Part shown: one piece after another, positions 46,926 through 55,804 of the stretch
Numbering within the stretch: position 1 is the first letter of the stretch
How the letters are laid out: each line of letters starts with the position of its first letter
Assembly (NCBI GenBank): GCA_000817105.1
Contig: JUEP01000014.1
Coordinates: forward strand, 1 to 60,725
Length of the DNA: 60,725 nucleotides
DNA from: a marine actinobacterium MedAcidi-G3
Lineage (GTDB): Bacteria > Actinomycetota > Acidimicrobiia > Acidimicrobiales > Poriferisodalaceae
Direction of reading: 5' to 3'
The notes under the pieces: model-generated
What the model was told of the DNA's origin: nothing
The model's input: the letters and a program-made list of their open reading frames with translations, nothing else
Database searches by the model: none
Translations under genes and position numbers: made by a program

Positions 46926-48587
46926 TCAGCTGCGGCTTATGACGTAGCCAATAGATTCGCGATCCCACGTGTCTTCTGTAACACCTGCATCTCTGATCGC
47001 TTGTTTTCGTATTTTGCCTGATGCGGTTTTGTCCAACTCGGCAACAAATTCGAGATATCTAGGCACGGTGTGGCGCGGCATTCTTGGAACACACCAATCT
47101 AAGAACGCCTCTGGGTCCGGCGACGGCCCATTGATTGCGATGACTGCTTTAATTTCGTCCTCGCCACCAGCGCCTGGGACTCGCAGGCCAACTGCTGCCG
47201 ATTCGATCACCCCGGGGTATTCGTTGAGGGTTTGTTCGAGTTCGTAAGACGAAATATTTTCGCCTCTCCGACGGATTCGGTCTTTTATCCTGTCAACAAA
47301 GAACAGTCTTCCCTCTGAGTCCATTCGACCTGCATCACCAGTGTGGAACCACAGGTTGCGCCAGGCTTCGACCGTCTTGTCGGGCATCTTGAAATAACCG
47401 ACATTGAAACAAAACGGGATCTTCGGGCGAACCAAAATTTCGCCTACCTGGTCTCTTGGCAACTCAACGTCGCTATCGGGATCAGCAATGATTACTTCAA
47501 AGAAATCACTCAACGGTGGGCCCGCGCATCCTGACATAACGGGGTCATCTAGATCGCTGTAGGCGACCATGTTGACCTCTGTCATGCCAAAACCCTGACG
47601 CAGCTTCACTCCGAAACGTTCTTGCATCGCAACACCCCATTCCTCTGCGACAGGTATGGCGAGAATTCGAGTCATTTTGTGATCTCGGTCGCTGGGCGAG
47701 GGAGGGCTTCGGAAAATGAATTCAGGCATCACACCGAGAGCGTTGGTTACGGTGACGTTTTCTTCGCGGACAATGTTGAGCCAGTCCGTGACGCTGAAGC
47801 GCTTGGTCACGTGACAGGAACTTCCCGCCAAAAGAGATGCATATACCTGCATGAACAAACCGTTGGCGTGAAACAGAGGCATGCAGCAGAAGTAACGATC
47901 CTGCTCAGTAAGTTCCATGGCGGCGACGATGCCCAAAGCAAACAGATAACAATGCCCTTGAGGCATTAACACACCCTTGGAAGGGCCTGTTGTTCCTGAT
48001 GTGTACATGATGGTGCAGACATCGCTAGGACTAGGGTCGGCGAGCTTTTCGGTGTTGGGTGTCGTATCTAGCAGCGAGTCCATGCGGACCTGACTTACCT
48101 CTGCAAGAAGCCCGAGTTTGGAGATATCAGGAGAACTTTCGTCGCCGACCCCAACCACTGTTTCAATGCCAGTCTCCGACGGGTCGAATGACGAGAAACG
48201 GCCCATGAGGTTGTCATCGACAACGATCATCCGAGGTGAACTATTGATTATTTGGTGTTCTAGGAACCCTCCTCGAAGTTCAGTATTGACTGGCACGAAT
48301 ACAGCTCGGAGTTTGTGCGTTGCGATCATGGTGATCATGAACTCTTTGCTGTTGGTTAAGAGGCCTAAAATTCGGTCTCCGGCCGTTAAACCCAAGTCTG
48401 CCAGGGCGGTCGCTAAGCAGTCGGTCAGGCGATCGAACTCAGCGAACGAGAAGCGCTCTCCGTTCTCAAAAGATAAAAACTCTCGTTCACCTTGAGCCCT
48501 AGCTTGGTGACGAACCGCTTCTACTAAAGTCCAACGTTCCCTTGGAAGGGCCGGACCTAGGTCATCAAGTTTGGGATGTCCACGCAT
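46926..48587 (-). CDS. Acyl-CoA synthetase (ANL family; CaiC-like)
   Basis: A 553-aa AMP-forming ligase. Signature motifs are MYTSGTTGPSKGV, CCMPLFHANGLF, GFGMTEVNM, WFHTGDAG and DRIKDRIRRRGENIS, and the catalytic Lys is in DKTASGKIRKQ. The ordering and PLFHANG match crotonobetaine/carnitine-type CoA ligases, though substrate cannot be fixed. It converges with the SDR and diverges from the selenoprotein peroxiredoxin. Confidence 0.9.
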   Translation of the reverse strand: MRGHPKLDDLGPALPRERWTLVEAVRHQARAQGEREFLSFENGERFSFAEFDRLTDCLATALADLGLTAGDRILGLLTNSKEFMITMIATHKLRAVFVPVNTELRGGFLEHQIINSSPRMIVVDDNLMGRFSSFDPSETGIETVVGVGDESSPDISKLGLLAEVSQVRMDSLLDTTPNTEKLADPSPSDVCTIMYTSGTTGPSKGVLMPQGHCYLFALGIVAAMELTEQDRYFCCMPLFHANGLFMQVYASLLAGSSCHVTKRFSVTDWLNIVREENVTVTNALGVMPEFIFRSPPSPSDRDHKMTRILAIPVAEEWGVAMQERFGVKLRQGFGMTEVNMVAYSDLDDPVMSGCAGPPLSDFFEVIIADPDSDVELPRDQVGEILVRPKIPFCFNVGYFKMPDKTVEAWRNLWFHTGDAGRMDSEGRLFFVDRIKDRIRRRGENISSYELEQTLNEYPGVIESAAVGLRVPGAGGEDEIKAVIAINGPSPDPEAFLDWCVPRMPRHTVPRYLEFVAELDKTASGKIRKQAIRDAGVTEDTWDRESIGYVISRS

Positions 48588-48627
48588 AGCTAATGATCGT
48601 AGGACCTAAAGCCCATAGGGTGTCGGT

Positions 48628-49077
48628 ATGCGAAAAGGATCACCCGTAGGTGACTTTGAGGCCATAAACCAGTTTGGAGAGGCGGTCCGGCTTTTCGATT
48701 TATTAGAAGTTGGCCCTGTCGTTCTCTTTTTCTATCCAAGAGCGTTGACGCCTGGTTGAAGTAAGGAAAGCTGTCACTTCCGAGACCTAAACGAAGAGTT
48801 CAAGAAAGTTGGAGCTTCGGTCGTCGGAGTGAGCGCTGATCCGTTGGATCGGCAACGTAAATTTGACGAAACTAATCAACTAAACATTCCGCTTTTGTCG
48901 GATCCGAAAAGGATTTTGGCGAAGCAATTTGGGGTTAAACGGATGGCGTCTCTCCCTAATAAAAGAAAGACTTTCGTCATAGGGAGCGACCGGCAGGTTC
49001 TGTCGGTCATAGTGAGCGAAACAGACATGACAAAACATGCAGATGACGCATTGGACGCGCTGCGAGACCTCAGCTGA
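48628..49077 (+). CDS. Selenocysteine-containing peroxiredoxin, BCP/PrxQ type (in-frame TGA)
   Basis: A 149-aa thioredoxin-fold peroxiredoxin whose frame is interrupted only by TGA at 48757-48759, codon 44. Reading it as selenocysteine restores the family motif: FFYPRALTPG, then U, then SKESCHFRD. Codon 44 is the peroxidatic position, and the resolving Cys49 lies five residues on, as in PrxQ/BCP. The rest is intact: VVGVSADPLDRQRKF, LLSDPKRILAKQFGVKRM, TFVIGSDRQVL. It reduces peroxides with a Trx-type partner. GAAGT/ACTTC or GGAA/TTCC can pair just 3' of the TGA. A nonsense pseudogene is less likely, since everything else is conserved. Confidence 0.88.
48757..48781 (+). promoter_or_regulatory. 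UGA Sec codon with possible SECIS hairpin (peroxiredoxin gene)
   Basis: After the TGA, GAAGT (48758-48762) can pair with ACTTC (48776-48780), or GGAA (48765-48768) with TTCC (48778-48781) around a loop AGCTGTCAC. Both are short and mutually exclusive. SelB would need a stem-loop here, but my hand folding is only suggestive. Confidence 0.4.
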
Positions 49078-49104
49078 CGGTTTGACCTACAGGTGAAACA
49101 AAAA

Positions 49105-49159
49105 CGCTCCTAGGTAAGGCCCCGCCATGACGTCGCTGAACGAGTCATTACCTAGAGCG
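49105..49159. terminator. Long-armed inverted repeat between convergent genes
   Basis: CGCTCCTAGGTAA (49105-49117) pairs with TTACCTAGAGCG (49148-49159), twelve pairs with one bulged C and a 30-nt loop. It sits between the peroxiredoxin and the convergent 202-aa protein gene. It may terminate both, though no clear T tract is seen. Confidence 0.45.
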
Positions 49160-49185
49160 AACCCGGTTCTGGCGATTCGGACTAG

Positions 49186-49794
49186 CTACAGAATCCGAGA
49201 CAGGCTTCGAGCGCCCATTTTGATGTTCTGACCAGCCATCATCTGTTGTATCGGACTAGAAGTCATGGTTGTCTGAGCTGCTTCCATGTAGCCGTCCAGA
49301 GAATCAGTCCAGCTGGCAACCCCGTACATTCCCGTGAACTCTCCGCCAGCCACAATCTGATTGATGGCGTAACCATTTGCGGCTTCACTCAGTCCATCCC
49401 ACATAAGGTCGGCGTTGTCCGAAGCAGTGGCTTCGTCGGTCGGATCACCGGAGAACATCGCCAAAGACATGTAGCGACCCTCTCGGGTTCCTCGTACGGC
49501 CATAACTTTCGCCAAACTGCGTCGCAAAGGGGTCACACCATGGGCTTGGTACATTTCTGCAAGCTGAGTACTTTCAGTCAACGCAGCGACTCCGACCATT
49601 GCCTGGTCAATCGACTCCCATTGGAACGAAGCATTAACTTCACCAGCGCGGTCTCCGCCCAGCATGGTTTGTGACATCGCAACGCCGATGGCGGAGCTTT
49701 CATTTAGTACGTGAGCTTTACCCCAGTCGTTCCAGGCGGCAAGCAGACCTTTGATGTCGCCTACGCGCGAACTGAGCACCGTTGTATATGTCAT
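49186..49794 (-). CDS. Uncharacterised 202-aa protein, paralogue of the gene at 58229
   Basis: A 202-aa cytoplasmic protein without signal or membrane segments, beginning MTYTTVLSSRVGDIKGLLAAW. Motifs shared with the 58229 protein are TMLGGDRAGEV, GVTPLRRSL and a final QQMMAGQN. Each half looks like a ferredoxin-type alpha+beta repeat (Dabb-like): residues about 1-90 and 105-200. That fold is inferred from the pattern, not from a match. ATG 49794 is backed by AGGTGGAATAGGT upstream; the open frame extends further. Confidence 0.75.
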   Translation of the reverse strand: MTYTTVLSSRVGDIKGLLAAWNDWGKAHVLNESSAIGVAMSQTMLGGDRAGEVNASFQWESIDQAMVGVAALTESTQLAEMYQAHGVTPLRRSLAKVMAVRGTREGRYMSLAMFSGDPTDEATASDNADLMWDGLSEAANGYAINQIVAGGEFTGMYGVASWTDSLDGYMEAAQTTMTSSPIQQMMAGQNIKMGARSLSRIL

Positions 49795-49984
49795 ACCTAT
49801 TCCACCTTTACCCCTTGGAGACCGTAACCACTGGTTTAGCATTTTGTGGCTCGAACTATCTGTGTGACTACTTCTTATTCGGTTGTTCGTCCAGCAAATG
49901 CAGGAACTGCTTGGCAAGTATCGTGCTGAAGTGGAAAGGTCATCTGCTTCTTATGCTCAGGTTGAAGCATTTGCTATCTGTAAG

Positions 49985-50557
49985 TCAGCTTCGTCCCATC
50001 GTGAAGAACTCCTCGTTCGGTTGCATTGAAGCTAAATGGGCCAGCCGGTTCGACATAGCGAACAAACCTGTGATGGCCCCGATATCCCAGATGTCGTCAT
50101 CGCTAAAGCCATGGTCTCGGAGAACTTCGTGGTCGGCTTGGTCTAGCTCTTCTGGGGTTCGAGCAAGCTTCAAAGCAAATGCGATCATCGCGTGTTGCCG
50201 GGCGTTGATGCTGGCTTTGGAGGGATCTATTGCCAGCTGATCAGCTATAAGAGGATCTTTAGCTCTAATTCGAAGAATAGCGCCATGAGCGACGACGCAG
50301 TACATGCAACTGTTAGCTCCGCTGGTCGCTACGACAATCATTTCCCGTTCAGCTTTAGTCAACCCGCTGTCGCGCTCCATGAGCGCATCGTGGTAAGTCA
50401 TGAAAGCCCGTAACTCATCTGGTCGATGCGCCAAACCCAAGAAAACGTTTGGAATGAATCCCGTCTTTTCTTGAATGCCCAACATCATGGACCGCAGGTC
50501 CTCGGGGATGTCTTCAAGGTCGGGAACAGGAAAAGTTGAGATTGGGGCTTGAGTCAT
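49985..50557 (-). CDS. Peroxidase-related carboxymuconolactone decarboxylase-like (AhpD) protein
   Basis: A 190-aa AhpD-like helical protein. The redox motif is SCMYCVVAHGAI, a CxxC with the His of AhpD disulfide reductases. It begins with a Pro-rich segment and ends MQPNEEFFTMGR, typical of the uncharacterised peroxidase-related subfamily. It probably reduces peroxides or peroxiredoxins. It follows the minus-strand SDR and is on the same strand. Confidence 0.87.
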   Translation of the reverse strand: MTQAPISTFPVPDLEDIPEDLRSMMLGIQEKTGFIPNVFLGLAHRPDELRAFMTYHDALMERDSGLTKAEREMIVVATSGANSCMYCVVAHGAILRIRAKDPLIADQLAIDPSKASINARQHAMIAFALKLARTPEELDQADHEVLRDHGFSDDDIWDIGAITGLFAMSNRLAHLASMQPNEEFFTMGRS

Positions 50558-50591
50558 AATCGCAGCATTACACAGACGAACTCATAGGTGG

Positions 50592-51368
50592 CTATAGGTA
50601 GCCACGTTTTCGGCCCGAGTAGGTAGCCCACTGGCCAGTGCCGGCGGTAATTCCGCCGTCAACCGGTATCGCTGCGCCGGTTACGAACGATGAATCGTCT
50701 GAAGTCAAAAAAGAAATGACTGCTGCGACTTCTTCTGGCTGTCCGAAACGCCCCAACGGTAGACGTGCTTCCATAGCGTCACCTATCTCAGTTCCTTGAG
50801 TTGCCTCGGTCAGGCCAGTGTGGATCGGACCCGGGCAGACAGCGTTTACGCGAATGTTTAGATGGCCGAGATCTAGAGCAGCGGCCCTGGCTAGGTTGAT
50901 GACAGCTCCTTTGGAAACGTTGTACGCCCAGATGCCACTGTCACCTCGAAGCCCAGAGACAGATCCAGTGATAGCGATTGACCCACCGTTAGGAGCCATC
51001 GCCGCGACAGCTGATTTAAGACCAAGAGCTACACCACGCACATTTACGTCCATCACCCGGTCGTAGTCGGCCATTGACCCGCGAACAATGTCACCTTGAG
51101 TCAGAATTCCAGCGTTCAATACTGCTGCGTCCAACGGCCCGTAACTGTCTACAGCGAGTTCCACCATTTGTTCGTTGATCTGAGGGTCGGTGATGTCTCC
51201 AGCTAATGAACTTACGGAGTCCAGTTCTTGAGTCCACTCCAACGAGGCTTCTGTTAAGTCGACAGCAACTACTTTCGCCGACTCATTAGCGAGACGAATC
51301 ACCGTCGCTTTGCCAATGCCCGAACCTGCTCCGGTGACCACGACTACTTTGCCTTGATTGTCGCTCAT
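50592..51368 (-). CDS. SDR family oxidoreductase
   Basis: A 258-aa short-chain dehydrogenase. It has TGAGSGIG near residue 12, LNAGIL in place of NNAG, catalytic ITGSVSGL with YNVSK, and GAAIPVDGG. It is on the same strand as the amidohydrolase (51385), and the two may be transcribed together. Substrate unknown. Confidence 0.9.
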   Translation of the reverse strand: MSDNQGKVVVVTGAGSGIGKATVIRLANESAKVVAVDLTEASLEWTQELDSVSSLAGDITDPQINEQMVELAVDSYGPLDAAVLNAGILTQGDIVRGSMADYDRVMDVNVRGVALGLKSAVAAMAPNGGSIAITGSVSGLRGDSGIWAYNVSKGAVINLARAAALDLGHLNIRVNAVCPGPIHTGLTEATQGTEIGDAMEARLPLGRFGQPEEVAAVISFLTSDDSSFVTGAAIPVDGGITAGTGQWATYSGRKRGYL

Positions 51369-51384
51369 AGAAGACCTTCCATTT

Positions 51385-52221
51385 TCAGAGATTTAACAGC
51401 GATGCTGCATTCTCGCGTAGATAACGGCGCTCTATTTCTGGTGGCAGCGACCAACTAGAAATTATTGAACGCAGATCCTCCAACGGTCCGCAATTTGGGT
51501 AGACGCTTCCGAAAATTATCTGTTCGGAGCATTGCCGTTTGAGGGCTGCGACGTAGTCCGCCGAGCCTGGGAAGTCATAGTGGATGTATTGACCCGGCAC
51601 CATAAAAACATTCGGTTGTTTGTAAAGAACGCCTATGGCTTCAGACACATAGGGCCAGCCTCCGTGCTGAATAACGATCTTTAGGTCCGGTATGTCTGTG
51701 GCAACTCGGTCTACGTATTCGGGCCGGCAATCTTCCATGTAAGGACCTAGGAGGCAACTTTGTGTGGTTGTGACCAACATTTCCTGTTGAGCTGCCTCTT
51801 CGTAAAGTGGATATAACGCTAGGTCGTGAAACTGGCGGTGAACTTGAGCTGTCGAAGGATCAATTGTCACGCCCTTGACACCTGCTTCACCCATTTGCTT
51901 TATGGACTCGGTAGCGGTCTTGATGTCGCTTGGCTCGACAGATCCGAACGCTATGAAACGTTGAGGGTGTTGTTCGATTAGTTCTGAAATTGCGTCACCA
52001 CCTACCGGGTCCAAACCCCTGATGCCTGTCGGCCCTGGAACCCCTATGACTCCTAGAGCAATACCGGCCCGGTCCATCTCTTCGAACATGAGATCGACCG
52101 ATTGATGTTCGAACGATGGTGTTGGTTCGAGTTTCATACGATTCAGATAATGAAATGTTGTTTCTCTATTCCAACTTTGTGAACCAACAGGACGAAAACG
52201 GAAGTCAATTACGTCGTTCAT
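51385..52221 (-). CDS. Amidohydrolase_2-type TIM-barrel protein lacking the HxH motif
   Basis: A 278-aa protein of the amidohydrolase_2 (aminocarboxymuconate decarboxylase-like) superfamily. The barrel is recognised by VIQHGGWPYVSEAIG, IIFGSVYPNCGP and the C-terminal ENAASLLNL. The N-terminal metal motif is replaced by VIDFRFRPVG (R-x-R instead of H-x-H), so a metal-independent or altered function is likely. ATG 52221 has AAGGATTTC just before it; the open frame to 52359 overlaps the divergent gene. Confidence 0.83.
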   Translation of the reverse strand: MNDVIDFRFRPVGSQSWNRETTFHYLNRMKLEPTPSFEHQSVDLMFEEMDRAGIALGVIGVPGPTGIRGLDPVGGDAISELIEQHPQRFIAFGSVEPSDIKTATESIKQMGEAGVKGVTIDPSTAQVHRQFHDLALYPLYEEAAQQEMLVTTTQSCLLGPYMEDCRPEYVDRVATDIPDLKIVIQHGGWPYVSEAIGVLYKQPNVFMVPGQYIHYDFPGSADYVAALKRQCSEQIIFGSVYPNCGPLEDLRSIISSWSLPPEIERRYLRENAASLLNL

Positions 52222-52276
52222 GAAATCCTTCCTAAAGACGAGCAATAGCTTGCAGAAGCAGGCTAGAACTTGAACT

Positions 52277-52690
52277 ATGCCCCATCCTCTTGTTCCTGTG
52301 CCGACACCCGAAACGCAACCTTTCTGGGATGGGTGTAATGAGGGTGTTCTGCGTATCAACAGATGCCGATCATGCGGAGATGCGTATTTCCCGCCATCGC
52401 CGATTTGCTCGGAGTGTTCTTCGACCGATGTCGAATTTTTTGACGCGAGCGGAGATGCGACTCTGTACAGCTACACGATCCAACAAAAGCCATTGGCTTT
52501 GTGGGGGAGCGAGTCGCCGCGTTCGGTCGCGTTGATCAAACTTGCCGAAGGACCGATGTTGACGTCGTCGGTGATCAACTGTGAGCAGACCCCTGAAGCC
52601 CTGCAACTCGATATGCCTCTTCGAGCCACCTTTACGTCCTTCGACGAGATCACCGTGTTGTGCTTCGAACCGGCGGAAGGAAACGCATGA
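52277..52690 (+). CDS. DUF35 Zn-ribbon/OB-fold acyl-CoA-associated protein
   Basis: A 137-aa protein. The zinc ribbon is CRSCGDAYFPPSPICSECSS, with four Cys, followed by an OB-fold region (ATLYSYTIQQKP to FDEITVLCFEP). Such proteins partner thiolase-like enzymes in steroid and aromatic acid degradation. Its TGA overlaps the ATG of the thiolase in an ATGA arrangement, indicating coupled translation and a complex. Confidence 0.9.
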   Translation: MPHPLVPVPTPETQPFWDGCNEGVLRINRCRSCGDAYFPPSPICSECSSTDVEFFDASGDATLYSYTIQQKPLALWGSESPRSVALIKLAEGPMLTSSVINCEQTPEALQLDMPLRATFTSFDEITVLCFEPAEGNA

Positions 52691-53844
52691 TCCCCCCAGG
52701 AGCAACAGCGATAGTGGGCGCCGCGGAGTCAACCGAGATAGGCAAAGTTCCCGACATGTCATCTGTAGGTTTAGCCATCGACGCGGCCGCAAACGCCATG
52801 CAAGACGCCGGCATCACTGCCGCAGATATTGACGGATTTACTTGCGGCTATTTCCCGGTTGCCGATATGAGCAGACAATTAGGAATCTTTCCCTCTTGGG
52901 CTGACAACACAGTTGTTGGTGGATGCTCTTGGATGTTTCAACTCCGCAACGCGATCGCCGCTATACACGCCGGCTACTGCAATACCGTTCTCATCGTTTA
53001 CGGGGAGTCAGGCCGATCGACTCGACGGTTAGGTCAAAGCGGAGACGCCGGCCAAAAAGGAGGCACCGGTCAACAGTTCGACATGTTCTATAGCGGCGGT
53101 CAAGCCGCTGCGACATTCACCCTTCCGGTCCTCAGATACCAACATGAATACGGGCTGAGCGACGAAGACCTCGCTGTCGGTGCTGTCAGTCAACGAGAAT
53201 GGGCAGTCGACGTGCCCCGGGCTACGTTGCGTGAACCGACTTCGGTAGACGAAGTGCTGGACTCTCCCATGGTTGCATGGCCCATCCGACGTGCCATGTG
53301 CTGCCTGGTATCGGATGCGGGAGGAGCAATTATCGTCACTTCAGCAGATCGGGCACGCGACTATCCCAAACCACCGGTTTACGTCCTCGGAACAGGCGGA
53401 GCCCTAGAAGCAGGCGTTATGAGCCCTGCAGGCGTTCGCGAACCCCTGCGACCGGAGTTCATTCGTACTAGCGGTGAAGCGGCGTTCTCTGCTGCTGGAG
53501 TTACCCACGGTGACATAGATCATCTCATGATTTACGACGCTTTCATCCATACACCGATCTTCGGACTAGAAGGTCTCGGATTCGTTGATTACGGAGAAGC
53601 AGGACACTTCATAGCTGAAGGACATACCGCTCCTGGGGGGAAACTGCCAATGAATACCAGTGGGGGAGGCCTGAGTTACGCCCACACCGGTGCTTACGGA
53701 ATGTTGTGCATGCTCGAGTCGATCCGCCAAGTACGAGGCGAAGCAGCGAACCAAGTTGCAGATGTCGACATTGCTTTGTGTCACGGATGGGGTGGCTACT
53801 GGTCTGCCTGTTCCACCTTGATATTCGGAGCATCTGCTCCCTAA
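52687..53844 (+). CDS. Thiolase-like protein (SCP-x-type), partner of DUF35 protein
   Basis: A 385-aa thiolase-superfamily member. It starts with MIPPGATAIVGAAESTEIG and has Cys in VVGGCSWMF and the C-terminal SGGGLSYAHTGAYG with its His, typical of the SCP-x-like subgroup. It lacks classical thiolase glutamate loops. GGAAGGAAACGC precedes the ATG. It probably acts with the upstream DUF35 protein on a branched or cyclic ketoacyl-CoA. Confidence 0.88.
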   Translation: MIPPGATAIVGAAESTEIGKVPDMSSVGLAIDAAANAMQDAGITAADIDGFTCGYFPVADMSRQLGIFPSWADNTVVGGCSWMFQLRNAIAAIHAGYCNTVLIVYGESGRSTRRLGQSGDAGQKGGTGQQFDMFYSGGQAAATFTLPVLRYQHEYGLSDEDLAVGAVSQREWAVDVPRATLREPTSVDEVLDSPMVAWPIRRAMCCLVSDAGGAIIVTSADRARDYPKPPVYVLGTGGALEAGVMSPAGVREPLRPEFIRTSGEAAFSAAGVTHGDIDHLMIYDAFIHTPIFGLEGLGFVDYGEAGHFIAEGHTAPGGKLPMNTSGGGLSYAHTGAYGMLCMLESIRQVRGEAANQVADVDIALCHGWGGYWSACSTLIFGASAP

Positions 53845-53870
53845 ACACATACCGGGAGTCGCTAATTGAT

Positions 53871-54470
53871 TTAACGTTCCGGGCGCCACATACCCCACAT
53901 TGTTGGCCCGTTAGGCAGATTGATCTCTTTGACTACGTCGAATCCAAGACGTTCGTATAAAGGGACGTTTCGTGGACTTGAGCTTTCCAAGTAGCAAGGA
54001 TGTCCAGCGTTGTCGGCAAGATCCAGCGTGTGATGAATGATTGTTCCGCCATGGCCTTGCCCTTTGCAGTTCGGGGCTACTCCGACGGTGTTTAAATAAA
54101 AGTGGGGCTCAGCGGGGTGAGTATCACCGAGCATTGACAAGCCTTCGGCTAATTCTGAGGTGCGGTCGGGGTTCGCTCCCAGAACGAGGTACCAGAGTTG
54201 GTTGAAAATGTCTCCTTCGTGGAGATCACGGCCCGGTGGCGCCCAAATAGTGCCAGCAATAATTTCGCCGTCATCTACTGAAACCCAACCGGACGCCATC
54301 CCGATGGCGCTGTTGACTTCAACTCGCATCCAAGCCTGAATCAGTTTCAGTCGAAACTTCGGTTCGGGAAACATCCACGACATAAAAGGATCTTCTTCAA
54401 AGGCTTGCGCGAGAACGAGACTCACCGCGCGTGCATCTGCTAACTCAGCCATTCGTATCTCTGTAGTCAA
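53871..54470 (-). CDS. GNAT N-acetyltransferase
   Basis: A roughly 199-aa GNAT-fold acetyltransferase. The acetyl-CoA loop is VAPNCKGQGHGGTIIHH, preceded by HFYLNTVGV and followed by YLESSSPRNVPLYERLGFDVV. The acceptor is unknown. I suggest TTG 54470 (AAAGGGGG four nt upstream); the frame also allows GTG 54527, which would overlap the kynureninase stop by 31 nt, or ATG 54452. Same strand as kynureninase, so probably co-transcribed. Confidence 0.83.
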   Translation of the reverse strand: MTTEIRMAELADARAVSLVLAQAFEEDPFMSWMFPEPKFRLKLIQAWMRVEVNSAIGMASGWVSVDDGEIIAGTIWAPPGRDLHEGDIFNQLWYLVLGANPDRTSELAEGLSMLGDTHPAEPHFYLNTVGVAPNCKGQGHGGTIIHHTLDLADNAGHPCYLESSSPRNVPLYERLGFDVVKEINLPNGPTMWGMWRPER

Positions 54471-54496
54471 TGGTCCCCCTTTCGCGAACTGCTTTG

Positions 54497-55747
54497 CTAT
54501 GGGACCAGAGGATTTTCGTTCCTCCACCTGTCGACCCCACCATCTTCGACCGCCTCCATAATACGGCTTACCGTTAAGTCGACATCGGCGAAACTCGTGT
54601 ACAGGGGGGCAAAGCCGAACCTCAGAAGATCTGGGGGACGGAAATCGGGGATCACAGACTTTTCGTTAATGAGGACTAAACCAACAGCTTGAGCATCTGG
54701 GTGGAAAAGAGCGACATGGGAGCCCCTGTCCTCTGGGTCTCTTGGAGATCTAACTTCGAACCCCAAAGAAGCCAGATGTTCATCGCACAGTTCGATGAAA
54801 CGTTGAGATAACGAAACTGATTTTTCGTAGACCCTCTCCATTCCGGCCTCGAGTAGCATCTCCACGCCTGGCCTGATGAGAGCAGCAGAAACCACGTGAG
54901 GTGTCCCCGTCAGAAACCTTTCAATACCCGACGCCGGTGGGCTCGAAGGATCAAAGCTGAAAGGGTCGGCAGTTCCGAACCAACCTGTGATCGGGTTGAC
55001 GAGATTATCCTGGTCGGAGCGAACGTAGATGAACGCAGGAGCCCCAGGTCCACCGTTCAGATATTTGTAGGTGCACCCAACAGCGAGAGTTACCCCATCG
55101 GATTGAACATCAATAGGAACGGCGCCAACCGAATGGGAGAAATCCCAGAGCACCTGCGCATCGACCTTTGCTGCCGCATCATTAATTTCTTTCAAATTCC
55201 AACGCCAACCGGTCTTGTAGGACACATGACTCAACGACACCAACGCTGTTGAATTGTCTAGGACATCAAGTAGTGCGCTAGTCGGATCAGAAGCAGAGCT
55301 GGTATCCACCACCTTGACACGGTGACCCGATCCTGCGCTGCGACAAGCAGAACGAAGAATTTGAATATCAGAAGGAAAGTTTTCGCTATCGGTAAGAACC
55401 GTTGCTCTATGTGGGTGAGAACGAAGAGCACCTACCGCAGTCTTATACAAACAAGCTGAGGTGTTCTCAGCCAGGACCACTTCGCCGTGTTGAGCCCCAA
55501 GCAGTTCACCAATCAGGTCGCCAACGGACCCCGAGATATTTAGCCACCCTTCGTTCCATCCACGGATCAGGCGTTCACCCCACTCGTGGTCGACGACCTG
55601 GCTAAGGACCTGACTTACAGCTGTTGGTTGTTTCCCCAAAGAGTTGCCATCAAGATAAATGAGATCTGCTTCGTCGGAGCTATGAACAAAACGGTTCCGA
55701 AAATCTGCCAACGGGTCCGTGCTGTCAAGGTGAGATGCAGGGTTCAC
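54497..55747 (-). CDS. kynU: Kynureninase
   Basis: A 416-aa PLP enzyme cleaving kynurenine to anthranilate and alanine. It shows LIYLDGNSLGKQP near residue 29, the cofactor-binding VLWDFSHSVGA, the PLP Lys in CTYKYLNGGPGAPAFIY, and FLTGTPHV. No other kynurenine-pathway gene is near, so it may be part of tryptophan breakdown done elsewhere. It starts with GTG. Confidence 0.94.
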   Translation of the reverse strand: MNPASHLDSTDPLADFRNRFVHSSDEADLIYLDGNSLGKQPTAVSQVLSQVVDHEWGERLIRGWNEGWLNISGSVGDLIGELLGAQHGEVVLAENTSACLYKTAVGALRSHPHRATVLTDSENFPSDIQILRSACRSAGSGHRVKVVDTSSASDPTSALLDVLDNSTALVSLSHVSYKTGWRWNLKEINDAAAKVDAQVLWDFSHSVGAVPIDVQSDGVTLAVGCTYKYLNGGPGAPAFIYVRSDQDNLVNPITGWFGTADPFSFDPSSPPASGIERFLTGTPHVVSAALIRPGVEMLLEAGMERVYEKSVSLSQRFIELCDEHLASLGFEVRSPRDPEDRGSHVALFHPDAQAVGLVLINEKSVIPDFRPPDLLRFGFAPLYTSFADVDLTVSRIMEAVEDGGVDRWRNENPLVP

Positions 55748-55804
55748 TCCATGATGCTCACACTCTCAGCGGTTCAGGTCAATCTGATTGACACCGACGT
55801 CGAG

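Noticed and set aside
48829-49077. Peroxiredoxin fragment as a stand-alone short gene
   Set aside because: Upstream sequence in the same frame encodes the intact N-terminal half; treating TGA as Sec is simpler.
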